Assembly (NCBI RefSeq): GCF_026342405.1
Contig: NZ_JAPEMU010000001.1
Coordinates: 2,108,001-2,172,000, forward strand
Length of the DNA: 64,000 bases
Direction: 5' to 3'
DNA from: Kitasatospora sp. NBC_00240
GTDB lineage: Bacteria; Actinomycetota; Actinomycetes; Streptomycetales; Streptomycetaceae
The notes below the pieces were generated by a model. That model saw only the letters and a list, made by a program, of their open reading frames with translations, ran no database searches and was not told the DNA's origin. A program made the position numbers and the translations under genes. Positions 32,285 to 41,091 of the stretch are shown here, one piece after another; position 1 is the first letter of the stretch, and every line of letters starts with the position of its first letter.

Positions 32285-33703
32285 GTGCCGCAGCACACCG
32301 ACCAGTACATCGACGGAGCCTGGCGTCCTGCCCTCACCGCCGACTCCCTGCCGGTGCTGAACCCGGCCACCGAACAGGTCCTCGCCACCGTCCCGGCCGG
32401 CGGCCCCGCCGACGTCGACGCCGCCGTGGCCGCGGCCCGGGCCGCCGCCCGCGGCTGGGGTGCCACCACCCCCGAGCAGCGCCTGGCCCCGCTGACCCGG
32501 CTGCGGGACGGCCTGGCCGCCGCCCAGGGCGAGATCGCCGCGACGGTGGTCGCCGAACTCGGCTGCCCGATCGGCTTCGCCACCGGTGTCCAGGCCGGAC
32601 TGCCGCTCGCCGTCGCCGACTCCTACCTCGGCATCCTGGCCGGGTACGAGTTCCAGGAGCGGACCGGCAACTCGACCGTGTTCGCGGAGCCCGTCGGCGT
32701 GGTCGCCGCGATCACCCCCTGGAACTACCCGCTGCACCAGATCGTCGCCAAGGTGGTGCCCGCCCTCGCGGCCGGCTGCACCGTCGTCCTCAAGCCCGCC
32801 GAGGACACCCCGCTGGTGGCCCGGCTGTTCGCCCGGCTGGTGCACGGGGCCGGCTTCCCGGCCGGGGTGTTCAACCTGGTGACCGGCCTCGGCCCGGTCG
32901 CCGGCGCCGCTCTCGCCGGCCACCCGGACGTCGACCTGGTCTCCTTCACCGGCTCCACCGCCGTCGGCCGGACCGTCGCCGAGACCGCCGGGCGCGGCAT
33001 CAAGCGGGTCGCCCTGGAGCTGGGCGGCAAGTCCGCCAACGTGGTGCTGCCCGGCGCCGACCTGGCGCGCGCGGTGAACGTCAACGTCGGCAACGTCTTC
33101 GCCAACTCCGGCCAGACCTGCAGCGCCTGGACCCGGCTGCTGGTGCACCAGGACCAGTACGAGGAGGCGGTCGCGATCGCCGCCAAGGCCGCCGCCAAGT
33201 ACCTGCCCGGCGATCCGACGGATCCGGCGACCAGGCTCGGCCCGGTGGTCAGCGCCGGCCAGCGCGAGCGGGTCCGCGGCCACATCCGCGGCGCGCTGGC
33301 CGAGGGCGCCCGGCTGGTGGCCGGCGGCCCGGAGGCCCCCGAGGGCCTGGACACCGGCTTCTACGTCCGCCCGACCGTGCTGGCCGACGTCACGCCCGGG
33401 ATGGCCGTCGCCCAGGAGGAGATCTTCGGGCCGGTACTCTCGATCCTCGGCTACCGCGACGAGGAGCACGCCCTGGAGATCGCCAACGGCACCCGGTACG
33501 GCCTGGCCGGCAGCGTCTGGGCGGCCGACGAGGAGACCGCCGTCGCCTTCGCCCGGCGGATGGACACCGGCCAGGTCGACATCAACGGCGGGCGCTTCAA
33601 CCCGCTGGCCCCCTTCGGCGGCTGGAAGGGCTCCGGCCTCGGCCGGGAGCTGGGGCGGCACGGCCTGGAGGAGTTCCTCCAGCCGAAGTCGCTGCAGTTC
33701 TGA
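32285..33703 (+). CDS. Aldehyde dehydrogenase family protein
   Basis: 472 residues. Typical ALDH features: ITPWNYPLHQIVAKVVPAL, the Rossmann loop FTGSTAVGRTVAETAGRG, catalytic Glu in LELGGKSANVV, catalytic Cys in NSGQTCSAWTR and EEIFGPVLSILGY. It oxidises an aldehyde with NAD(P)+. GTG at 32285 lies 8 bases after AAAGGA. It forms an operon with the alcohol dehydrogenase 70 bases downstream; together they could take an alcohol to its acid. Control is probably through the palindrome at 32220. Confidence 0.95.
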   Translation: MPQHTDQYIDGAWRPALTADSLPVLNPATEQVLATVPAGGPADVDAAVAAARAAARGWGATTPEQRLAPLTRLRDGLAAAQGEIAATVVAELGCPIGFATGVQAGLPLAVADSYLGILAGYEFQERTGNSTVFAEPVGVVAAITPWNYPLHQIVAKVVPALAAGCTVVLKPAEDTPLVARLFARLVHGAGFPAGVFNLVTGLGPVAGAALAGHPDVDLVSFTGSTAVGRTVAETAGRGIKRVALELGGKSANVVLPGADLARAVNVNVGNVFANSGQTCSAWTRLLVHQDQYEEAVAIAAKAAAKYLPGDPTDPATRLGPVVSAGQRERVRGHIRGALAEGARLVAGGPEAPEGLDTGFYVRPTVLADVTPGMAVAQEEIFGPVLSILGYRDEEHALEIANGTRYGLAGSVWAADEETAVAFARRMDTGQVDINGGRFNPLAPFGGWKGSGLGRELGRHGLEEFLQPKSLQF

Positions 33704-33773
33704 CCCGCCGGCCGGCCCACCACCACTCCCCCGCCCCGGCCTCCCCCGGCCCGACGAAATCCGAGGAGGACCC

Positions 33774-34853
33774 ATGGTCCGCGCCGCCCTGCTCACCGCC
33801 CCCGGCCGCCCGCTGGAGCTGGTCGAGATCGACCTGCCCGCCCCCGGCCCCGGCCAGGTCCGGGTGAAGCTCGCCGCCGCCGGCGTCTGCCACTCCGACC
33901 TGTCGCTGGCCACCGGCCTGCTGCGGGCCGCGACCCCGGTGGTCCTCGGCCACGAGGGCTCCGGCACCGTGACGGCCGTCGGGGAGGGCGTCACCTCGGT
34001 ACGCCCCGGCGACGCCGTCGTCCTCAACTGGGCACCCGCGTGCGGCACCTGCCACCTCTGCGCGCTGGGCGAGCCGTGGCTGTGCGAGAACTCCGCCGGC
34101 GCCTCCACCCAGCCGTACGCGGCACTCTCCGACGGCACCGGCGTCCACCCGGGTCTCGGCGTCGCCGCCTTCGCCGAGGAGACACTGGTCGCCGAACGCG
34201 CCCTGATCCCGCTGCCGGACGGCGTGCCGCTGGCCGCCGCCGCACTGCTCGGCTGCGCCGTGCTCACCGGCTACGGCGCGGTGCACAACGCGGCCCGGGT
34301 CCGGGCCGGGGAGTCGGTGGTGGTGATCGGCCTCGGCGGGGTGGGACTCGCCGTGCTGCAGGCCGCCCGGATCGCCGGCGCCGGCCCGATCGTCGCGGTG
34401 GACGTGACCCCCGAGAAGGAGGAGCTGGCCCGCCGCCACGGCGCGACCGACTTCCTGCTCTCCGACGAGCGGACCGCCAAGGGGGTACGGCAGCTGACCG
34501 GCGGCCACGGCGCCGACCACGCCTTCGAGTGCGCCGGCCGGGCGAGCACCATCCGCACCGCCTGGTCCGCCACCCGGCGCGGCGGGCGCACCACGGTGGT
34601 CGGCATCGGCGGCAAGGACGACCTGGTCTCCTTCTCCGCACTGGAGGTCTTCTACTTCGCCCGCACCCTCAGCGCCTGCGTCTACGGCAACAGCGACCCG
34701 GTCAAGGACGTCCCGGTGCTCGCGGAGCACGTCCGGGCCGGCCGCCTCGACCTGGAGTCGCTGATCACCGACCGGATCACCCTGGACGAGATCCCGGCCG
34801 CCTTCGACCGGATGGCGGCGGGCCGGGGTGGCCGCTCGCTGGTGGTGTTCTAG
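33774..34853 (+). CDS. Zinc-dependent alcohol dehydrogenase
   Basis: 359 residues, MDR alcohol dehydrogenase of the AdhD/class III-like type. Catalytic zinc Cys in AAGVCHSDLSL, GHEGSGTVTAVGEGV, structural-zinc cysteines in CGTCHLCALGEPWLC, nucleotide site VVVIGLGGVGLAVLQAARIA. ATG at 33774 follows GAGGAGG closely. Acts with the aldehyde dehydrogenase just upstream. Its TAG stop shares the palindromic CTAG with the stop of the convergent gene. Confidence 0.93.
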   Translation: MVRAALLTAPGRPLELVEIDLPAPGPGQVRVKLAAAGVCHSDLSLATGLLRAATPVVLGHEGSGTVTAVGEGVTSVRPGDAVVLNWAPACGTCHLCALGEPWLCENSAGASTQPYAALSDGTGVHPGLGVAAFAEETLVAERALIPLPDGVPLAAAALLGCAVLTGYGAVHNAARVRAGESVVVIGLGGVGLAVLQAARIAGAGPIVAVDVTPEKEELARRHGATDFLLSDERTAKGVRQLTGGHGADHAFECAGRASTIRTAWSATRRGGRTTVVGIGGKDDLVSFSALEVFYFARTLSACVYGNSDPVKDVPVLAEHVRAGRLDLESLITDRITLDEIPAAFDRMAAGRGGRSLVVF

Positions 34854-35533
34854 GCCGTCCCCCGGCCCTGACCTGGGATCACGAGCCGGTCAGGGCCGGC
34901 GAGCACCGGGGCCAGGGCGGTGCCGAGCCGGTCCAGCCACCGCTCCGCCGGGCCCCGCAGCCAGGGGTGGTCCGCGCGGAACGCCGCCCAGTCCTCCTCC
35001 CGTACGCGCAGGGTCTCCGGCCGGAAGTTCTCGGGGGCCCGGGCCCGGGTGGGTCCGAGGACCGTCCGCAGGAGGCGGGGCGGCAGCGCGGTACGCCCGT
35101 CCTCCGCCAGCAGGACGGCGTCGTACAGGTCCTTCGCCTGCGGCCGGCCGTCGACGGTGGCATCGGTGTGCAGCCAGCGGAGCTTCCAGGCCAGCGAGAG
35201 GGCCCGGCTCGCTGTCCGGACCACCGCCGGGGCGCCGCCGTCGCCCCTGGGCACCGCCGTCAGGACGGGCGGCTCGGGGAAGCGCTCGTCCTGGGCGAAG
35301 TCCAGCTGCAGTTCGCCGGGCGGCAGCCCCGGCGCCTGCCACGGGATCCGCAGCCGCACCCCGGGCAGGCCGCCGTCCACGGTGGCGTACGCCCAGTTGC
35401 CCTCCTCACGCGCCCGGTCGGCGGCCAGGAGCACGCCGGGCGCCGCCTCCGGCCGCCGGCGCAGCAGGTCGAGCAGGTCGCCGTAGGGCGGGCCCGGATC
35501 GCCCGGCAGCGGACGGGGCTCGGGCGCGGTCAT
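34850..35533 (-). CDS. Possible nucleotidyltransferase, AbiEii-like
   Basis: 227 residues. The middle segment LAWKLRWLHTDATVDGRPQA followed by KDLYDAVLLAED resembles the conserved Lys-Leu ... Arg ... Lys-Asp-x-x-Asp part of AbiEii/AbiGii-type nucleotidyltransferases. The N-terminal polymerase-beta GS motif is not obvious, so this is tentative. The C-terminal region is rich in Trp and Arg (LRVREEDWAAFRADHPWLRG). No antitoxin partner (AbiEi) is next to it. ATG at 35533 has a weak ribosome binding site. Ends 4 bases into the convergent alcohol dehydrogenase. Confidence 0.6.
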   Translation of the reverse strand: MTAPEPRPLPGDPGPPYGDLLDLLRRRPEAAPGVLLAADRAREEGNWAYATVDGGLPGVRLRIPWQAPGLPPGELQLDFAQDERFPEPPVLTAVPRGDGGAPAVVRTASRALSLAWKLRWLHTDATVDGRPQAKDLYDAVLLAEDGRTALPPRLLRTVLGPTRARAPENFRPETLRVREEDWAAFRADHPWLRGPAERWLDRLGTALAPVLAGPDRLVIPGQGRGTA

Positions 35534-35642
35534 CCGGGGCCGCCCGGCCGGTCGTCTTCGCACACCCGGCCGACTGTAGCGTCCGGCACCGACAGGACTC
35601 CCGGACGGTCGGACCGGGCGGTGCCCCGCCGCTGGCCGGACA

Positions 35643-35684
35643 GTGTCGGTGCGTCGTCCGGGCGGTGTCGGTGCGTCGTCCGGG
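35643..35684. repeat. Two copies of a 20-bp unit with 22-bp period
   Basis: GTGTCGGTGCGTCGTCCGGG at 35643-35662 and again at 35665-35684, between the AbiEii-like gene and the small secreted peptide gene. Period is two helical turns, so it could be a regulatory repeat for the latter; no factor is known. Confidence 0.7.
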
Positions 35685-35790
35685 TGACACCCCCGGCGGC
35701 GCGCGGCCGCCCGGCAGCGGGCCGCTGACAGCATGGCCGCACCGAGCGCCACTGTCCGGCTCGGCCGCCCGGGTGTGAGGAAGTACCACC

Positions 35791-36036
35791 ATGCGACTGC
35801 CCGTTCGAATTCCCGTCCCCCCGCGCGTACGGCTGCGCGGCCTGCTGACCGTCCTCGGCGCGGCCGCCCTCGCCCTGGCCTCCACCGCGCCCGCCGCCTT
35901 CGCCGACCGGAGCGCGGGAACGCCCGAGGGAGCCGCGCTGGTCGGCTGGTTCGACTACGGCCCGCTGCTGGACGCCGGGCTCCCGCTGTCCCTCGTCCCG
36001 TCGTACGGGAATCCGGAGCCCCGGCCGGCCTACTAG
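35791..36036 (+). CDS. Small secreted peptide of unknown function
   Basis: 81 residues. Arg-rich N-terminus, hydrophobic core LLTVLGAAALALASTAPAA and a probable cleavage after AFA, leaving a peptide of about 43 residues that ends LSLVPSYGNPEPRPAY. No Cys. I know no family. GAGGAA lies about 10 bases before the ATG, and a strong terminator follows, which supports a real single gene. Confidence 0.65.
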   Translation: MRLPVRIPVPPRVRLRGLLTVLGAAALALASTAPAAFADRSAGTPEGAALVGWFDYGPLLDAGLPLSLVPSYGNPEPRPAY

Positions 36037-36068
36037 ACCAGGACCCGTCGGATCCGCCGCCGCCCCAC

Positions 36069-36108
36069 GAGCACCGCCGGCCTCCCGAAAGGGCGGCCGG
36101 CGGTGCTC
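36069..36108. terminator. Stem-loop terminator
   Basis: 14-bp perfect stem GAGCACCGCCGGCC/GGCCGGCGGTGCTC with a 12-base loop, 33 bases after the small secreted peptide gene. Confidence 0.85.
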
Positions 36109-36240
36109 CCGTCGGCAGCCGGGTCGCGGGGTGTCCGGGGAGGCGGCCCGGGCGCCGGCCCGCCCCCGGAAGGTCGGTCGTGGCAACCGCCGTTCCAGGA
36201 AGGGGCCGGGCCGGGCACAGTGGATCAGCGGTGCCGGCGG

Positions 36241-38571
36241 CTACCCGCCGTGGACCTCGAACTCCCACAGGGAGTAGCCCCAGCTGGTGCCGCGCTGGGT
36301 TCCGTACATCCGGACGTACCGGCCCGAGCCGCTGAGCCCGGTGAGGTCGTCGACGCCGCCGGCGCCGGTGGTGGTGGAGTAGATGGTGGTCCAGGTGGCC
36401 CCGTCGTTGGAGACCTGGATCTGGTAGGCCTTGGCGTAGGCGTTCTCCCAGGTCAGCTTCACCTCGCCGATGCTGTAGGTCGCACCGAGGTCGACCTGCA
36501 GCCACTGCGGGTCGGTGTAGTTGCTGGCCCAACGGGTGGTGTTGCCGCCGTCCACGGCGGAGGAGGGGCCCAGCGTGGCGATGTTCGACTCGGTGCTGGA
36601 CGCGGTGGCCGGCCGCCCGAGGGCGAGGTTCGGGTTCGGGTGCGTGGCGCCGTAGACCTCGAACTCCCACAGGGAGTAGCCGTAGGTGGTGGCGCGCTGG
36701 GTCGCGTTCATCCGGATGTACCGGCCCGAGCCGCTGAGCCCGGTCAGGTCGTTGACGCCGCCGGTGCCGGTGGTGGTGGAGTAGATGGTCGTCCAGGTGG
36801 CCCCGTCGTTGGAGGTCTGGATCTGGTAGGCCTTGGCGTAGGCGTTCTCCCAGGTCAGCTTCACCTCGCCGATGCCGGTCGTGGCGCCGAGGTCGACCTG
36901 CAGCCACTGCGGGTCGGCGTACTGGCTGGACCAGCGCCTGCCGTAGCTGCCGTCGGTGGCGTTGCCGGCGGGGAAGTCGGCGGTCTCCGTGGAGGACGCG
37001 GTGGTCGGCCGGTTCAGGGCCAGATCGCCGCCGGCCACGTCGGCGGGCCAGCCGGGGGCGTGTCCGATCGCGGCGATGACCGCTTGGAAGGCGCTGAACG
37101 TCGAGACCGGCTTGGGAGATCCCCAGGTCTGCTGGGCCAGGTCGCGCAGCGGGTCCATGATGCCGCCCGCGATCTGGTTCTCGGTCTCGGCGTTGGGGTT
37201 GTCGCACCAGACGTGCAGGGTCGACCCCAGGTTCTTGGAGGGGTCGGTCAGGGTGGCGCCGCCCTGGAAGATGCCGGGGTTCCACTGCTCGTACATGTAG
37301 GCCGTGTCGGGCTTCGCCCCGCCGAGCACGTAGTAGGTCGGGGTCCACGAGCCGTTCTGCACCCGGTGACCGGCGGTGACGAGCTGCTGGGGGGTCAGGC
37401 CGTAGGTGTACCAGTAGTCGACGGTGATGTCGGCGGCCACCGCAATCGTGCCGTCGCCGGAGGCGATGCCGTCGTTCCAGACCCGCATCGCCTTGCCGGC
37501 GCCGCGCACGACGGCGTCGGCCCAGCGGATGAACCCGTAGAACACGTCCTTGGGCTTGGCGGAGGCCCCGTACTGCTGCTTGGCGTAGGCGGCCAGTTGC
37601 GGGTAGCGGGCGTAGTCGGCGCCGTACTCGTCGGCGCCCAGGTGCCAGTAGCCGCTCGGGAACAGCGGCAGGTACTCGGTGATCAGGTCCTTCATCAGCT
37701 GGTACGACGCCGGGTTGGACAGGTCGATGTTCCCGCCGTCCGGGGTGCTGCCGTCGGCGGCCCTGAGCTTGAGCTCGGGGTGGGCCGCCAGGATGGTGTC
37801 CATGTGCCCGGGCATGTCCAGCTCCGAGACGACGGTGACGTGGTACTTCGCGGCGAAGGCGATCAGGTCGGTGATCTCCTGCTTGCTGTAGTGCTGTGCC
37901 GAGACGATCTCCGGGTGGGTCGCACTCTCCAGCCGGAAACCGAGGTTGTCGGACAGGTGCAGGTGGAGGTAGTTGAGCTTGAGGTAGGCCATGTCCTTGA
38001 TCTGGTTCTGCAGCCAGGACACCGAGAAGTACTTGCGCCCGGCATCGACCATCAGGCCGCGCTCGGCGTAGGAGGACCAGTCGCGGGCCGTACCGGCCGG
38101 GACGGTGGCGGACTGCTTGAGCAGTTGCAGGACCGTCCGGGTGCCGTAGAACGCCCCGGCGTCCGTGGCGGCCTGGACCTTGATCGAGGTGCCGACGGAC
38201 AGCGAGTAGCCCTCGGCGCCGAGACCGGTGTCGGTCGATCCGAGCGTCAGGAAGATGTCGCCCGCCGCGACGGATCCGGCGGTACCGGTCGTCTGCGCCA
38301 CGGTGACGCCGGTCAGCTGTTTGACGTCGTCCGCCAAAGTCGCTGAGCTGGCGGCGAGTTGGCTGGCATAGGTGCTGTCGACGACGATGTGTGAGGTCGG
38401 GCCGAAGGTGTAGGAGGTGCCGGTGCCCGGCGTCCACTGCTGGAGGGCGGGGATCGTCCGGGGCGGCGACGCGGCCGCGTGTGCTTGCGGTCCGGTGGTT
38501 CCGATCAACCCGGCCAGGGCTAATCCGAGGATGGCGAGCAGTCCGGCGGGGCGGTGGTACGACTTCTTCAC
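36241..38571 (-). CDS. Secreted beta-N-acetylhexosaminidase, GH20 with two CBM32 domains
   Basis: 776 residues. Signal peptide ends about AHAAASPP. GH20b domain about 40-160, GH20 catalytic barrel about 165-490 with GLMVDAGRKYFS, NYLHLHLSDNLGFR, SELDMPGH and the Asp-Glu pair in WHLGADEYGADY. Two F5/8-type C (CBM32) domains follow, each with DPQWLQVDLGA, IGEVKLTWENAYAKAYQIQ and YSLWEFEV; they are near-identical tandem copies. It should release GlcNAc from chitin or glycans outside the cell. GTG at 38571 has AAGGAG 6 bases upstream. A perfect DasR-type site lies 45 bases upstream, so amino-sugar control is likely. Confidence 0.93.
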   Translation of the reverse strand: MKKSYHRPAGLLAILGLALAGLIGTTGPQAHAAASPPRTIPALQQWTPGTGTSYTFGPTSHIVVDSTYASQLAASSATLADDVKQLTGVTVAQTTGTAGSVAAGDIFLTLGSTDTGLGAEGYSLSVGTSIKVQAATDAGAFYGTRTVLQLLKQSATVPAGTARDWSSYAERGLMVDAGRKYFSVSWLQNQIKDMAYLKLNYLHLHLSDNLGFRLESATHPEIVSAQHYSKQEITDLIAFAAKYHVTVVSELDMPGHMDTILAAHPELKLRAADGSTPDGGNIDLSNPASYQLMKDLITEYLPLFPSGYWHLGADEYGADYARYPQLAAYAKQQYGASAKPKDVFYGFIRWADAVVRGAGKAMRVWNDGIASGDGTIAVAADITVDYWYTYGLTPQQLVTAGHRVQNGSWTPTYYVLGGAKPDTAYMYEQWNPGIFQGGATLTDPSKNLGSTLHVWCDNPNAETENQIAGGIMDPLRDLAQQTWGSPKPVSTFSAFQAVIAAIGHAPGWPADVAGGDLALNRPTTASSTETADFPAGNATDGSYGRRWSSQYADPQWLQVDLGATTGIGEVKLTWENAYAKAYQIQTSNDGATWTTIYSTTTGTGGVNDLTGLSGSGRYIRMNATQRATTYGYSLWEFEVYGATHPNPNLALGRPATASSTESNIATLGPSSAVDGGNTTRWASNYTDPQWLQVDLGATYSIGEVKLTWENAYAKAYQIQVSNDGATWTTIYSTTTGAGGVDDLTGLSGSGRYVRMYGTQRGTSWGYSLWEFEVHGG

Positions 38572-38615
38572 TGCTGACTCCTTGAGGACGAGTGGCGCTG
38601 GTGAAGTCGACTGCT

Positions 38616-38631
38616 ATTGGTCTAGACCTAT
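38616..38631. promoter_or_regulatory. DasR-responsive element (dre)
   Basis: ATTGGTCTAGACCTAT contains the perfect palindrome GGTCTAGACC and matches the known dre core TGGTCTAGACC. It lies 45 bases upstream of the CBM32-GH20 gene, a typical DasR-regulon member in Streptomyces. Confidence 0.8.
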
Positions 38632-39268
38632 GTGGGGTTGGGTCCATACCAGTGACCGAAAGTAGACTGACGGGCGCCAAATCTGTCAAGAGTGCGCAGG
38701 AATACGGGGCGAATCGGACGCACCGTGCCGTCCACCGCGCTCTGCCTGCACGTGACCCGGTCCCGGTAAACCTGGTAGGGGCCGGCTTTCCTGACGGACG
38801 GACGGGCGATCGGCCCGCACGCCTGACGCATCGACTGTTCGACCGACGTCGCCCAGCACCCTGAGTCTTCGACGCCCGCGCGTGGGCCCCGGCCCGCGAC
38901 CGCCCAGCCGGCCCGTGGCCCGGAGCGACCGGGTGCGCGCCCGTCGGGGGGACGCCGGTCTGCCGCTGCCGGAGCAGCTCGTCCCGCAGAGGTGCCGTCG
39001 TCGGGGCGAACTGGTGCCCGACGGGCCGGGAGCAGCGAGGTCCGTCCGGGGGAGGGTCGACGGCGACCGGTTCCGGCCCCGGTGGACTGCCGTCACGGAC
39101 CGTCCGCAGGAGCTCGGGAACACCCGCCCGGGCAGCGGGGAACGGACGCCCGGCGGGGCCCGGCGGGGAAGGGACACCCGGCAGGGCCGGCGGGGAACGG
39201 ACGCCCGGCGGGGAACGGCGGGGCCCGGCGGGGCCAGGCGGGGACCGGACCGCACCCGGTAGGGGCAC
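38632..39268. other. Gene-free stretch with degenerate G-rich repeats
   Basis: No credible coding region. From about 39119 to 39250 variants of CGGGGAACGGACGCCCGG and GGCGGGGCCC recur irregularly, which makes long shadow frames on both strands. Left of that only the GH20 promoter region is expected. Confidence 0.5.
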
Positions 39269-39300
39269 GGGTGCCCCGGCCGACGCCGGCCGGGGCACCC
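39269..39300. terminator. Stem-loop terminator of glyA
   Basis: 13-bp perfect stem GGGTGCCCCGGCC/GGCCGGGGCACCC with a 6-base loop, immediately beyond the glyA stop. Confidence 0.8.
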
Positions 39301-39307
39301 GACCGGC

Positions 39308-40783
39308 TCAGGCCAGGTCGATGCCCGGGTACAGCGGGAAGCCCGCCAGCAGGTCGGCGGAGCGCTTGGCGACGCCCTCGCGCAGCGCCGCGTCCAGCGC
39401 GTACTGGGCCTTGGACGGCGCGCCGGAGGCGGCGGTGACCGGGGTGGTGCCGCGCAGCACGGTGTCGATCAGGCCGGCGATCTCGTCCATCTCCGCGACG
39501 CCCAGGCCACGGGTGGTCAGGGCCGGGGTGCCGAGGCGGACACCGGAGGTGTACCAGGCGCCGTTCGGGTCCTGCGGGACGGCGTTGCGGTTGGTGACGA
39601 TGCCCGCGTCGAGCAGCGCCGCCTCCGCCTGGCGGCCGGTCAGGCCGTAGCCGGAGACGTCGGCGAGCACCAGGTGGTTGTCCGTACCGCCGGTGACCAG
39701 CTTGCCGCCGCGCCGCAGCAGGCCCTCGGCGAGCGCCGAGGCGTTCTCGACGACCCGGCGGGCGTAGTCCTGGAACTCGGGGCGGCGGGCCTCGGCGAAC
39801 GCCACGGCCTTGGCGGCCATCACGTGCGAGAGCGGGCCGCCGAGCACCATCGGGCAGCCCCGGTCGACGTGCTCGGCCAGCTCCGACTCGCAGAGCACCA
39901 TGCCGCCGCGCGGGCCGCGCAGCGACTTGTGGGTCGTGGTGGTGACGATCTGCGCGTGCGGTACCGGGTCGAAGTCGCCGGTCAGCACCTTGCCCGCGAC
40001 CAGGCCGGCGAAGTGCGCCATGTCGACCATCAGGGTGGCGCCGACCTCGTCCGCGATCTCGCGCATCAGACGGAAGTTCACCAGCCGCGGGTACGCCGAG
40101 TAGCCGGCCACCAGGATCAGCGGGCGGAACTCGCGGGCGGTGGCGCGCAGCGCGTCGTAGTCGATCAGGCCGGTGGCCGGGTCGGTGCCGTAGCTGCGCT
40201 GCTCGAACATCTTGCCGGAGATGTTGGGCCGGAAGCCGTGGGTGAGGTGGCCGCCGGTGTCCAGGGACATGCCCAGCATCCGCTGGTTGCCGAGCTCCTG
40301 GCGCAGCTGCGCCCAGTCCTGCTCGGTGAGGTCGTTGACGTGCCGGGCCTGGGCGCGGGCCAGGGCCGGGCTCTCCACCCGCTGGGAGAGCACCGCCCAG
40401 AAGGCGACCAGGTTGGCGTCGATGCCGGAGTGCGGCTGGACGTAGGCGTGCTGGGCGCCGAAGAGCTCGCGGGCGTGCTCGGCGGCGAGCGCCTCGACGG
40501 TGTCGACGTTGCGGCAGCCGGCGTAGAAGCGGCGGCCGACGGTGCCCTCGGCGTACTTGTCGCTGAACCAGTTGCCCATCGCGAGCAGCACGGCGGGCGA
40601 GGCGTAGTTCTCGCTGGCGATCAGCTTGAGGGAGGCGCGCTGGTCCTCGACCTCGGCGCCGATGGCGTCGGCGATCCGCGGCTCGACCTGGCGTACGACG
40701 TCCAGGGCGTTGCGGAAGGCGGTGTTGGCGGCGGGCGACGCGATGGTGTGCGGGGCGGCGTTCTCGGGGGCCTGGGCAGGCAA
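39308..40783 (-). CDS. glyA: Serine hydroxymethyltransferase
   Basis: 491 residues, PLP enzyme converting serine and THF to glycine and methylene-[43 protein letters not shown], the PLP-lysine segment [17 protein letters not shown] and the C-terminal [14 protein letters not shown] are all present. The protein is longer than the usual 420-residue type, like the second actinobacterial SHMT group. A TTG at 40783 is chosen because GAGGAG lies 7 bases upstream. It is controlled by a ZTP riboswitch in its leader, which links C1 metabolism to purine-pathway stress. Confidence 0.95.
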   Translation of the reverse strand: MPAQAPENAAPHTIASPAANTAFRNALDVVRQVEPRIADAIGAEVEDQRASLKLIASENYASPAVLLAMGNWFSDKYAEGTVGRRFYAGCRNVDTVEALAAEHARELFGAQHAYVQPHSGIDANLVAFWAVLSQRVESPALARAQARHVNDLTEQDWAQLRQELGNQRMLGMSLDTGGHLTHGFRPNISGKMFEQRSYGTDPATGLIDYDALRATAREFRPLILVAGYSAYPRLVNFRLMREIADEVGATLMVDMAHFAGLVAGKVLTGDFDPVPHAQIVTTTTHKSLRGPRGGMVLCESELAEHVDRGCPMVLGGPLSHVMAAKAVAFAEARRPEFQDYARRVVENASALAEGLLRRGGKLVTGGTDNHLVLADVSGYGLTGRQAEAALLDAGIVTNRNAVPQDPNGAWYTSGVRLGTPALTTRGLGVAEMDEIAGLIDTVLRGTTPVTAASGAPSKAQYALDAALREGVAKRSADLLAGFPLYPGIDLA

Positions 40784-40807
40784 GGTGGGTCTCCTCGCTC
40801 GGTTCGG

Positions 40808-40893
40808 ACGGCCCAGGCGCACGGCGACAACGTGAGACACGGAGCCGCTTCCCGATGGTTGATTCCATCTCTGTCGCGCCAGTCGCGGCTCAC
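40808..40893 (-). ncRNA. ZTP (pfl) riboswitch upstream of glyA
   Basis: Read leftward the leader contains the two conserved blocks of the pfl motif: CGCGACTGGCG followed by ATGGAATCAACCATCGGGA (hairpin TGG/CCA with GGGA after it), and after a variable stem GCGCCTGGGC close to the ribosome binding site. ZTP riboswitches sense ZMP/ZTP, which rises when formyl-THF is short, and they commonly regulate glyA and purH. About 25 bases separate the last block from the TTG start. Confidence 0.88.
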
Positions 40894-41091
40894 CGGGATC
40901 GTAACAGTGCGCCGGGGCGCGCGGCGGAGGGTTCACCATGCGGGACGGGCGCCGCCGGACCGACCCGGCCGGCGGCCGCGCAGGTGGTCCCGGGAGGCCG
41001 GCCGCCGGGCCGGGCGGTGCCGGGGGCCGCCCTCGGACCGGGCCGTGCAGGAGTATTGATGAGGCACTGAATCACTGCTTCACTTCTTGCC

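Noticed and set aside
34850..35533. AbiE-type toxin-antitoxin or phage-defence system
   Set aside because: Only a partial motif match and no AbiEi-like partner gene; kept as a tentative family label only.
38632..39268. Coding genes in the gap between GH20 and glyA
   Set aside because: Open frames come from imperfect G-rich repeats, have no ribosome binding sites and no recognisable motifs.
34850..39298. Leftward 1,482-codon open frame
   Set aside because: It crosses the antisense of the small peptide gene, runs out of frame through the GH20 gene and gives Arg/Pro-rich nonsense; only the part 34850-35533 looks like a protein.
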